This document shows positions 9,094 through 19,000 of a stretch of DNA of 43,108 nucleotides, in pieces. The DNA lies in the NCBI GenBank assembly GCA_031288305.1, contig JAITRP010000138.1, positions 1 to 43,108 of the forward strand. The letters are read 5' to 3'. The stretch comes from Zoogloeaceae bacterium (GTDB lineage Bacteria; Pseudomonadota; Gammaproteobacteria; Burkholderiales; Rhodocyclaceae). A program made the position numbers and the translations under genes. Position 1 is the first letter of the stretch. Every line of letters begins with the position of its first letter. Below the pieces are notes generated by a model, which saw only the letters and a list, made by a program, of their open reading frames with translations, was not told where the DNA came from and did not search any database.

Positions 9094-9117
9094 GTAACCG
9101 AATGGAAAGGAACTGTC

Positions 9118-12036
9118 ATGAACGCTTCACGCAACCCGGAACGCGCCGCGCGCAAACGGGGGAAGAGCCAGTTGGCCGGCCTGCGCGCCGCCTGGGGATA
9201 CACGCCGCAAGGACAGGGCGGCCACTTCGCCGGCAGCCTGACGGACGACCCCGCGCGCACGTGGCGGCGCGCCGAGAGCCTGCCCGGCTTCTGGGACAGC
9301 CCCGGACTCAACGGCGGTTCCGGCGGCGCGGCGAGCGCGGGCTGGGGACAGACCGACCTCTTCGGCCAGCAACGGCAGGCACAGACCGCCGCCTACAACG
9401 CCGCGATACAGAAGCAGGCGGATAACTACGGCATCCAGCAACGGGCGCGCGAGCAGGCGCGGGATCGCGGCTTTTTGCCCAGGGAGGAGCCGGGCTACGC
9501 CGACGGGCTGGCGCCGGGCGAAGAGGAAGAAGTCGACGAGGCGCTCGCCACGCAGGCGGCGACGGACGAGTTGGCCGCGAAACGCGCGAGCGCCATCGCC
9601 GGCGCGCAACGCAGCGGCCTCAGAAGCCTGCTGGGCGGGCTTGGCTATTCGCTTGCCGATGGCTACGCCCCCAGCCAACGCGACATCGAGTTTCGCGAGC
9701 GCATGGCGGCGATGGACAGGAAATACGGCCTTGGCGCGGCGAAGCCCGCTGCGGTGGCTCCCACGCCTGCCGCGAAGCCCGCTGCGCCCACGCCTGCCGC
9801 GAAGCCCGTGACCATGCCGCTGCCGGGCAACGGCATGGCGCAGCGGGCGGCGCAGGGCGAGATCGCCAAGCACCGGCAGTTGCAGGAATTGATGCGCTAC
9901 CGGGACGGTCTGGCGCCGCGCGGTCTGGCGCGCGGCATTGTCCGCGGCCCGGAATCCGAACTCTCGCGCGCCGATCCGCGCCGCCAGGCGGCGAGGGTGG
10001 CCGACAGCGTGCCCGCCCGGCTTTCTGTCGACGAGGCGGTGCTTCCCGCGAACACCGTGGACGCTCTGGGCGGGCCGGATTCCGTGGCCTCCCTCATCGA
10101 GGCGACAAACGGCAGGGCGCCGCAACGCGGACTGCGCCGGGCGCAAGGCTTCGACATTGGGTACGCGGAGGAGGAACTGTATCGCAGGGCGGACGCAAGC
10201 AACGTGAGGAAGGCTGCCGCGCGGCAAGCCGCACAGCAAGCCGCCGCCGCGCCCAAGCCGCCCGTTGGCGTGCCGCCTGGCCGGGAAGTCATTGTTCGCC
10301 CCACGCCCTCGCCGACGCCGGGAATAAACCCGCAGAACACTATTCGCAACATCAGTCTGGAAGAAGCTCGCAATTCCCTGTCGGCGCGCAACGCCGCTCC
10401 GACGCCAGCGGCGAACGTGGGTGTCAACGCGGCGAAGCCCACCTTGCGGCAAGCGGCAACGCGCGTTGGAAACGCTGTGAGCAACGCGGTGCTGCATCCC
10501 TGGGACACGACAAAAGCGGCGGGCAATGCCATCGGACGAGGGCTGGGCACTGCCGGACGCGCCGCCGGGCGCGGCTTGGGCGTAGCCTCTCGCCTGGCCG
10601 GCGCGGCGAGCGCGGTGGCGGGCGCTGGCGGCGCTGGCCTGGAACTCGGTTTCAGAATGCGCGACCCTGGGAACGCGGCGGCAAACGTCAACCGCCGCCT
10701 GTACGAATCCGCGGGCGAATCATCGCCCAGCCTGGGCACAATGGCGGCGGATTGGGCGCAAAGCATTGGCAAGGCGGATACTCCTGAGCGGCTTTCCGCG
10801 CAAGCCTCCCTCGACAGGACAAGTCTTTGGGACGTGATGAAAGACACGGCGCGCAGACCCGTCGATTTTGCGAGCGAGAGCCTGGATCGCGTCAACCCCC
10901 TGGGCGAAAAAGGATTATTCGAGACCGAGGCCGACACGCGCGCCCGGTACAACACCCTGGACGCCGCCGCCGCGCGGCTTCCGAAGACCAACCCCAACGC
11001 CCTCGCGCGAGTTTTCGCGGCGCGAGACGACAAGGGCGCGCCCTCGCCCTCGCCCGCCGACCCCACCACGCTGTACAGCGAGTACTACAGCAACGCCGAC
11101 CCGACACAGCATGGCGTGACCGAGGGCACGGGCGTGATTCGCCGCGCCGATGGGCGCACCACCTTGCTGGATACGAGAAACAGCCCCTACACGCAACTCG
11201 CCAGGAACGCCGAGCTTGCCGACATGGAGTACATGCGCAGGAACGGCATCGAGCCGGGCAGCGCCCAGGACCCGCTGCGCGAGCGCACGATGGAGGGCTT
11301 GCAGCGCGCCGTCGCCAACGTGCAGATGGCGGGCACGGACCCCGCGCGCATCGCGCAGGGCAGGACGACCGCGAGCCTGCTCGACGCCCGCAAGCAGGCG
11401 GGTCTCAGGAACCAGGCGGAGATGGTGAAACAGGCGACGGCGCGGGACAGGCTCGCCTTCGAGCAGGCCAGATACGACCGCGAGCAACAGGCGGCGGCCA
11501 TCAAGGACCTGGACGCGGTGGGCAAGGAGATCGGCCTGGACGAGAAAGAAGCCACGCAGTTTCGCAACTGGCTGATGACCAACCATCCGCGCGCCGCGTA
11601 TGGCTCCAACTTGCCGGAAGGCCGGCAGACGCTGATGAAGCTGCTGCCGCAATGGCGCGAGGACAGCCGCTTCAACGCCAACACCGTGGACGGCAAGACC
11701 TCCGCCGCCGCGCCCCAGGGACTGAGGAAACGGGAAAAGACGATGCGGGATGTGAGTACTCGGCAGGGAGTCGCGTTGCCGTTGCTAGGAAAATTCAACC
11801 CGCCCTACGTCTTTAGCGCGCCAGACAATGGCGTGTCCCTCGCGGAGATAGGCGTTGACAATCTGCGCGGCTGGCTCAACGAGGATTTCGACAGTATCTA
11901 CGAAGACCCGGCGACAGGGCGGCGCGCGCGCGCTGGGGATTATGCCGCGCCCAAGGACGTAGACGCGGCGAACTACCGGCAGCAACTGATCAATCAGGAA
12001 GAACTGGACAGTGTGCGGAGGCAACGCAATGGGTAA
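9118..12036 (+). CDS. Large phage internal/ejection-type protein
   Basis: The gene encodes 972 residues. The ATG at 9118 is preceded by AAAGGAACTGTC. The frame is open further upstream but would overlap the previous gene. The N-terminal third is polar and Arg/Ala-rich. A Pro-Ala linker with repeats (APTPAAKPAAPTPAAKP) follows at about residues 213-232. Residues ~460-520 are a Gly/Ala-rich hydrophobic stretch (GRGLGTAGRAAGRGLG onward) able to insert into membranes. Around residues 796-846 is a module with the core FRNWLMTNHP that recurs twice in the next gene. Size, low complexity, membrane-prone segment and place before a giant protein suit a DNA-ejection/internal virion protein. The stop overlaps the next start by 8 bases. 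No enzyme motif was recognised. Confidence 0.65.
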   Translation: MNASRNPERAARKRGKSQLAGLRAAWGYTPQGQGGHFAGSLTDDPARTWRRAESLPGFWDSPGLNGGSGGAASAGWGQTDLFGQQRQAQTAAYNAAIQKQADNYGIQQRAREQARDRGFLPREEPGYADGLAPGEEEEVDEALATQAATDELAAKRASAIAGAQRSGLRSLLGGLGYSLADGYAPSQRDIEFRERMAAMDRKYGLGAAKPAAVAPTPAAKPAAPTPAAKPVTMPLPGNGMAQRAAQGEIAKHRQLQELMRYRDGLAPRGLARGIVRGPESELSRADPRRQAARVADSVPARLSVDEAVLPANTVDALGGPDSVASLIEATNGRAPQRGLRRAQGFDIGYAEEELYRRADASNVRKAAARQAAQQAAAAPKPPVGVPPGREVIVRPTPSPTPGINPQNTIRNISLEEARNSLSARNAAPTPAANVGVNAAKPTLRQAATRVGNAVSNAVLHPWDTTKAAGNAIGRGLGTAGRAAGRGLGVASRLAGAASAVAGAGGAGLELGFRMRDPGNAAANVNRRLYESAGESSPSLGTMAADWAQSIGKADTPERLSAQASLDRTSLWDVMKDTARRPVDFASESLDRVNPLGEKGLFETEADTRARYNTLDAAAARLPKTNPNALARVFAARDDKGAPSPSPADPTTLYSEYYSNADPTQHGVTEGTGVIRRADGRTTLLDTRNSPYTQLARNAELADMEYMRRNGIEPGSAQDPLRERTMEGLQRAVANVQMAGTDPARIAQGRTTASLLDARKQAGLRNQAEMVKQATARDRLAFEQARYDREQQAAAIKDLDAVGKEIGLDEKEATQFRNWLMTNHPRAAYGSNLPEGRQTLMKLLPQWREDSRFNANTVDGKTSAAAPQGLRKREKTMRDVSTRQGVALPLLGKFNPPYVFSAPDNGVSLAEIGVDNLRGWLNEDFDSIYEDPATGRRARAGDYAAPKDVDAANYRQQLINQEELDSVRRQRNG
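9760..9808 (+). repeat. 27-base-period coding repeat (Pro-Ala linker)
   Basis: The 22-base unit starting CCCACGCCTGCCGCGAAGCC occurs at 9760-9781 and again at 9787-9808, a period of 27 bases. It encodes the repeated linker PTPAAKPAA. It is in frame, so copy-number change would only alter linker length. Confidence 0.8.
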
Positions 12037-13093
12037 ATCCCTGGACGAAGTACAGACGGCAACAATTGAGTTCGGGACTGTTTGGTTCCTGATCTGCTCG
12101 ATTGTCATTTGCTTTTATACGTCGGTCGGGGTGACTAGTTTTGAAGCAGCCTTCGACGGCTACGTGGTCGTTGGGATTTGCTGGCCTTTGCTTTGCTTTG
12201 TCGGCAACAAAGTTTGTTTTGCAACCATGCTCTACATTTTTGGGGGGCCTTCCCTCGTGCGCGCCAAGTTTACTTTCGAGAAACTAAAGAGCAGGGGGGT
12301 AATTGTGTCATCCGCGTTTGTGTTTGCGCTGGGCTGGCCGATGCTCGCTTGGTGGATAAGGAAGTTGATTCCTGGAATCAAGGCCGAAACGGGGGCGCTT
12401 TGGTCTGCGGTTCTCATCCACGTAATCCTGGCGTGGGATATATGGGGAAAGCGCACCGCAAAGCCGGTCGGGCGCCAAGAAACGGCTTCACCGGAGACGC
12501 CTGCTGCTGTGCCGCCGGAACACTACCCGCTGCCGGACGTACCCAGCCCGCCGGAGCCACAAAACGCGGCGGCTCCCAACGTCAACCCCGGCCAAACGTC
12601 TTCCGAATGGCGGCAGGCGGAGCAGGGAGAAGACTCGGACGCTTGCGGCAAGACGGTCGCCACAGCAAAAGCCGTCGTGCCGCCGCAAAGAAGAGACGCG
12701 GATTCATTTGCCGCGGCGAACACAATCCTCGGCAATCTGGTCCCCGATGGCGCGGAACGCGCGGCGTTTTCAAGCTGGCTCTATACCAACCATCGTGTGT
12801 TCTTTGACCTGCCTGTTGTTGACCAGAGGGCGTCGGCAAGCCGCCTGCTGGACAGCTTCCGTCGCGTCACGAACGGGAACGAACCCGGCGACGAGCGTTT
12901 TTCGGAGATAGAGATGGAACGGGCGGCGGACGCCATCACCGGCCTGTTTCTTGAAGACGCGGAAGCCGGCGCCTTTTTGGGTTGGCTTGCCGACAATCAC
13001 CCCAAGTTTCTTAAAGCGCCGCCAGACAAGCAAGCTGCCGCAGCGGGCACACTGCTCGCGGTTTTTCGCCGTACCGCGGGAAGAAAGGAGTAA
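12029..13093 (+). CDS. Four-helix membrane protein with two WL-x2-NH modules
   Basis: The gene encodes 354 residues. The ATG at 12029 follows GCGGAGGC and overlaps the previous stop. Four hydrophobic segments are seen at about residues 15-35, 44-70, 91-110 and 122-140. A Pro-rich polar linker follows, then two related ~50-residue modules (about 227-280 and 296-349), each with a core like FSSWLYTNH or FLGWLADNHP and ending in a basic FRR motif. A third copy of this module is near the C-terminus of the preceding protein. The first ~400 bases are noticeably less GC-rich than the neighbours, suggesting a separate origin of the membrane domain. Possible roles are a superinfection-exclusion protein or an ejection-channel component. 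Both are inference and no known family was recognised. Confidence 0.65.
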   Translation: MGKSLDEVQTATIEFGTVWFLICSIVICFYTSVGVTSFEAAFDGYVVVGICWPLLCFVGNKVCFATMLYIFGGPSLVRAKFTFEKLKSRGVIVSSAFVFALGWPMLAWWIRKLIPGIKAETGALWSAVLIHVILAWDIWGKRTAKPVGRQETASPETPAAVPPEHYPLPDVPSPPEPQNAAAPNVNPGQTSSEWRQAEQGEDSDACGKTVATAKAVVPPQRRDADSFAAANTILGNLVPDGAERAAFSSWLYTNHRVFFDLPVVDQRASASRLLDSFRRVTNGNEPGDERFSEIEMERAADAITGLFLEDAEAGAFLGWLADNHPKFLKAPPDKQAAAAGTLLAVFRRTAGRKE

Positions 13094-13099
13094 ATAGTC

Positions 13100-16000
13100 A
13101 TGTTGCAAAGCGAATACTACAGCCCCGAAGAAGAGGAGTTCGCCCGCGAACAGGCGCGGGAGCGCCGGGAAGCGGAACTGCGCGGCATCCCCAACTGGCT
13201 GGCCTCCGGCACGTACCAGACCGTCGGCGGGCTGAACGAGGCGTTGGGCACTGCCTTTTCCCCGCTCTCCGAGGGCCTGGGCAACAGGTTCTACGCCAAC
13301 TCGGACGAATACAACACCCTCGCCGGGCAGGTTCCCGCGGACGCCCCGGAAAGCTACGAGGACATCCACGGTCTTTCCGACGCCCTGGCCTACGGCGGGC
13401 GGGCGCTCTTTTCCAACCTGCCGCAAATGGCGCTCACCCTGCCCCTGGGCGGGGCGGCGGCGCTGGGCTTGAGAGGGCTGGGCTGGGGCGCGCGCGCCGC
13501 GACCTTTGGCGGCATGACCGCGGCCTCCGCGCCGCTGGTCGCCGGGGAAACCTCACGCCAGTTGCGCGAAGACCCGGAAGGGGCGAAGCTCTCCCCCTGG
13601 GAGCGGCTGGGCGCGGTGGCGCTCGCCACGGCGGGCAAGGCGCCGCTGGACGCGGTGGGCGACACGCTGCTGCTTGGCCGCGCGGCGGGGCTGGGCAGGG
13701 GCTTTGCCAGTAACCTCTTCCAGCACGGCTTTCGCAAGACGGCGCGCGACGCCGCCCGGCGTCTGGCCGGGGCGGTGCCGGAGGCCATGCTCACCGAGGG
13801 TCTGCCGGAAATGGCGCAGAGCTACGTTGACCAGCGCCTCCTGGACTACATCAACCCGGCGCGCGACGCCTCCGCGGACAACCGCGAACTCATCGACAGC
13901 TTCCTCATGGGTTCCATCGCCGGCGCGCCGATGAACGTCGCCGGACGCGGCGCGGAGATCGCCTGGGAACAGCCGCGCGGCTTGGGACGCGCCATCACGG
14001 GCTACCTGGAACGCAAATTTCCCTCGGACGCCGTGCGCGGGGTGGAAGAACCCAGCCTGCGCCAACGCGTCGGCGCGCGCCTGGCCGCGCCTTCCCAGGG
14101 GGACATGGTTTCGCCGCGGGCGGGCAACGCTTCGCCTTCGCTTCGTGAATCGACGATTCCCGATACAACCGGCGCAACCGGCGCAACGGGTGACTACGCC
14201 ACGGACGCCTTCACGAACCTTTCTCCCGAAGACTTGCGGGCGCGCGTTCGCGCCACGGCTCCGGAGGAACTGGTCGAAAGCCTGGTGGACGCCACGCCGC
14301 AATCGCGCGCGCGGGTGTTCGCTTCCCTGTCGCCCGCCGAGGCGCAGATAGCGAAGGGCGAGTTGGAAACGCGCCTGGGGCGGCGCGTCTTCCAGGAAAC
14401 CGCCGTGTTCCTCGAATCCGCCCGCCAGGGCGCGCGCCCCGCCGTGCTGGCGGCAAGCCGGATGCTGGAGCGGGGACGCCTGGCGACCGGCAAAGGCTAC
14501 CAGGCCGCGGCGCAATGGGCGGCCAGACAGGCGCGCGCCATGCCGGAGATCGACAACCCCACCGCCCTGCGCGCGGCAAACGCCCTGCGCGTGGCCTACG
14601 AGTCGACACAGCGCGGGGCGCGAAGCGTCGAGCGCGGGGCGCGGAGCGTCGGGCGTGGAGTACAGCGCGTCGGGCAGGGCAGCGTGCCGCGCGACCTCGC
14701 GGCAAGCGCCCGGAACGTCTCGCAAGCGGCGGGCCATGTGCTGCCCGGCGCCGCCCAGCGCGTTGCCGGCAAGGCGGCGGCGGGCGCGGCGAGCGCCGGG
14801 GCGGGCGTTGTGACCTACGCCAGGAAGCTGCGCGAGTGGACAGAGCGGCTCAAGCAGCGCGCGGGCGGCAAGCGCAAGGCCAACCTGGAGGCGACCCCGG
14901 AAGAAGCCGCGCTCTTTTCCGGCTTCAAGAAAAAGGTGCGCGCCAGGGCGCTGGAGCCAAGGCGGCAACGCGACTTGTTCAACATTGCGCTTTCCGCCGC
15001 GCGCGGCGACATCTCCATGGAGGAGGCCGACGCGGTGATGCGTGACTTCCTGCCCACCAGGGAGCGCACGGTAACCAGGAAGAGCGGGAGCGGGCGCGAA
15101 ATCCGCTCGACGGAAAAAATCCATACCGCCACCACCTCCGGCATTGTCGCGGAAATGCGCGACGCGCTCACCCGCAACCTGCCGGAGCCGGAAAGAACCG
15201 CGGCCAATGACCTGGCCGAACTCAAGTCCGCCGCCCGCCGCCCCAAGACCGCCCGCGCCGCGCGCGTCGAACTCGTGCGCCGCTACGGGAACCCCGAACT
15301 GATCGGCAACGCCTCCGAACGCGACCTGGGGCAACTGGTCGATCAACTGGTGCGCGCCGAACAGGAGTACGAAGGCAGGATGAGCGACGCCCAGCGCCGG
15401 GCGCACGACGCGCAGGTGAAAACACTGTTCGGCAAGAACCGGGAGCGCGTGCACACGGCCTTTGTTCCAGGGCGCTGGGCGGGCGAAGACAAAGCGGGCG
15501 AAAAAGCCGGTCTCGACGAAACCCGTCTGGCGGAAGAAGAGACCTACGAGGAGGAAGCCAGCCGCGTGGAGGACATCGACCGGTACAACGACCGGGGCGT
15601 CCAGGAGCGGGACGCGCCGCGCGAACGCTTCATCGGCAGCAAGGTGAAAGCCGTCGAAAAGGCATTGAAGGAGGACGCCCTCATCGAGCCGGAGGATGGC
15701 GACATCATCGGACGCCACGGCGGCTTCTGGAAGTTCGAGGGCGACATGGAACACGCCGCCGAATTCCGCGCCCTGGCCGACCGGGAGCGTGCGCTCATCG
15801 AGGCCATCGACGCCGCCCCGGCGCGGGAAGGGACGAAGCTGAAGGCCGAACTGGCCGAGACGCGCGAGGCGCGTCACCGGCTCGGCCTGGAAAAAACACA
15901 GTTGGCGCGGTTCTACGACACCCTGCACGACCTCATGCGGCGCGGCAACTACGTGCAATCCATCAACCCGCTGGAATACGCGCGCCTGGCGGGCGTCTCG

Positions 16001-19000
16001 CTCGCCAGGACGGCGAGGGCGCTGGGCATGCGCTGGGTGGGGCGAACGAGCGAGCAACTCGCCAACGCGCTCGCCAACTCCTCCGCGCGCATGCTGCTTG
16101 TCACCCCGCGCGACGTGACGCGCGTCGAGGAATACGCCTTCGACAAGGGTTCCATCGACAACCTGGCGCGGCGAAGCGCCACGCTCATCGGCACGGTGCC
16201 CGACAAAGTGCCGGTAAAAAAGGACCGGCTGTACACGATCCGGGGCGAATCCGTGACCGGGGAAAAGCTGAAGGACATGCTGCTGGAAGCCCTGGCGCTG
16301 CCGAAGCCCGCCGATCAGCGCAAACGCCTGCGCGAGATGGGACGCCGCCATGTGGTCAAGGTTGACGATGACCCCAGGGACGAGAATCTCTTCTTCGTCC
16401 ACAACGTCACGCGCACGGGGGACAACGGCGTCTTCTATCTGTATCGGGAGGACGAAAACGCGCCGGATCGCGCCGCCATGTCCCCCGCCGAGCGACGCGA
16501 GCGCGACGCGAGCGCGGCGCGACGCGAGCGCGGCACGCCCCTCCACGCCACGGCGGTCATCGAGTGGATGCGCGAGCATGGGCGGGGGTCGCAACTCTCC
16601 CCGCGTCCCGGCGACATGTTCCTCTCCGGCATGGGCGCGTTGCTCAGCGCCGAGGGCGTCACCGGCATCCGCGTCTATGACGTGTGGGGCAGGGAGCATT
16701 CCGCTGTCGCGCCGGTCGCGCAGATCAAGCGGCTGGAGCAGGCGGCGAAAGACTCCGCCGAACTCACTCCCACGCAGCGTGAGATGCTGGCGGCATACGA
16801 CGAGGCCAGGGCGGAGTTCGACGCGGCCAGGGCGAAGTTCGAGGCGGCGACGCAAGGGACAACGGACAAGGTCGCGCTGGGGCGCGCGCGGCAAGCCTTC
16901 CGTCGCGCGCGGCAGGAGTTCGCGCCGTTCGAGGAACTGCGCCGCCGTCAGGCGGAGGTCAAGGCGCGTCCCAGGGAGAGCGCCGCCCAGCGCCGGGGGC
17001 GGCTGCAAAAGCTGCTCGCGCCGCTGGGCGTGTTCGGCGAGTGGTTTCACCTGGGCAAAGACCTCACCCTGGGCTTTGCAACCGGCGCGCGCAGAAGCAA
17101 GGGGGGCGCGCGCGGCTATATTTCCAGGGACATCGAACGCGACCTGGCGGAGCGGGCGGAAAACCTGGCGCTCCAGGTTTCCGACCTCAGGGCGGCGCTG
17201 GCCGAGGCCAGGAGCGAAGCGGAGCGCGACGATCTGCGGCTCTCCCTTTTCAGAGCCGAGCGCGAGCGCGCCGAGGCCGAGGAGTCGGCGCGCGAATGGG
17301 CGAAGAACAACAGCGACCAGTGGGAAGGCGAGGCCGAGCGCCCCGGCGTGGTGGAAGCCGGCACGGAGGACAACAAGCATCGCGACTTCAACGACGACGG
17401 CACGCCCAAGCACCCGCACGAGCGCGTTCCCCGGAACCAGGACATCATTGACCAGAAGTGGGAGGAGGCCGGGAAGACGCGGAAGAACGGCGTCGTCCTC
17501 TCGCTGCGCAGCAACGTGAGGTCGCGCCATTTCTCGAAGGAGATGCTGCAAGTGTTGACCAGCATTCGCGGCGCGCTGGAACACACCGGCGAGGACGGGA
17601 CGCACAACCTCACCATCCGGCTCGCCGCCGACTACATCGCGCGCGCCGCCGCCGCCGAAGCGGGGATGAACACAGAGGCCAGGGACGCCTTTGTCCGGCT
17701 CGCCGAATCGCGCCTCTACCTGGGCTTGCAGGACGCCCTGCGCGCGCTCGCGCTGGAGAGCGCCAACGCCGACGAGGCGGCCAAGCCCGCGCTGCGCGAC
17801 CGCTACCGGGCGCTGAAGATGATGGCGGCGCACTACGCCAGGTCCAACACCTGGGTACAGGCGCACAAGGCGGAGGTGGACGCCAACGCGCGCGGCTACG
17901 CCACCGACGACGCCCAGGCGAAGAGCCGCAACCCGAAACGCAAGAACGTGGTGAATGTGGCGATCAAGCTCTTCCAGGCCGCGCCGGATCGCCATGCGCA
18001 TCACGAGGGCTTGCTTTCCGCGCTCGCCTCGATGAGCGAGGAGGAACTGCAAAACGACTTCGCCTGGCGCGCGGACAGGATCGCCAAACTCGCCGGCTAC
18101 CAGAACGGCAACGTCGCCGAACTGAGGAAGCTGATGCACGCGGAACAGGAACTCATCCAGGCCGAAATGACGGCGCGGGCTTCGGGAGAGCGGACGCGGG
18201 AGGTCGCGGCAAAGGCGGCGGAGACGCCCGCGTCCGCGGAGGAGAAGACCGAGGGCGAAGCCAGGAGCGAGGCCGAGGGCGAAGCCAGGAGCGAGGCCGA
18301 AGCCGAAGCCGAAGCCGAAGCCGAGGCCGAAGCCGAAGCCGAAGCCGAAGCCGAAGCCGAAGCCGAAGCCGAGGCCGAAGCCGAAGCCGAAGCCGTCCCG
18401 TCCAACGTCCCGACGCCCGCGCGGCAAGCCGTCTTCGACGAAATCGCCGCCCTGGATCGGGAAATCCTCAACCCGGAGGGCGAGACGGCGGCGGAGAAAA
18501 TGGCGAACCTCAAGAAGGCCACGCAAAGAAAGCGCGAACTGGCGCAAACGGGCGCGGTGCAGGCCAAGCGCGAGCAGGACGCCGCGCAGGCGGTGGAGAA
18601 CGCGAGCCGGGAGGCCATGCGGGAAGTCGAGTGGGAAACCACCCCCGAAGAGATGTGGGACGCCTACGTTGCCCAACAGGAACATCGGAAGCGCATGGGG
18701 CCGAAGCCTGCCAGCGAGAAAGCCAGGTTCATCGCCGACCTGAAGCGCCTGCTTTCCGCCGTGCGCCAGGCGCTGACGGCGCTGCTTGCCAGCGTGCGCC
18801 AGCGCGAGTGGCAAGGTCGGAATGTGGCGAGAGCACTGCACCGCGCCGGGCGCCAGCTGTGGGCGCTGGCCGGGGACGCCGCGCGCGCCGCGCAGCGCCT
18901 CATCAACCGCGCGCTCGCCGCCTGGCACGCCTGGACGCGCGAGGTGGAAACAAGCGACAGGAGTCCGCGTTGGGCGAAGTTCATGGCGCGGACGGCCAAC

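Noticed and set aside
18251-18394. Phase-variable tract
   Set aside because: Repeat units are multiples of three, so copy change cannot switch the gene off; only length variation is possible.
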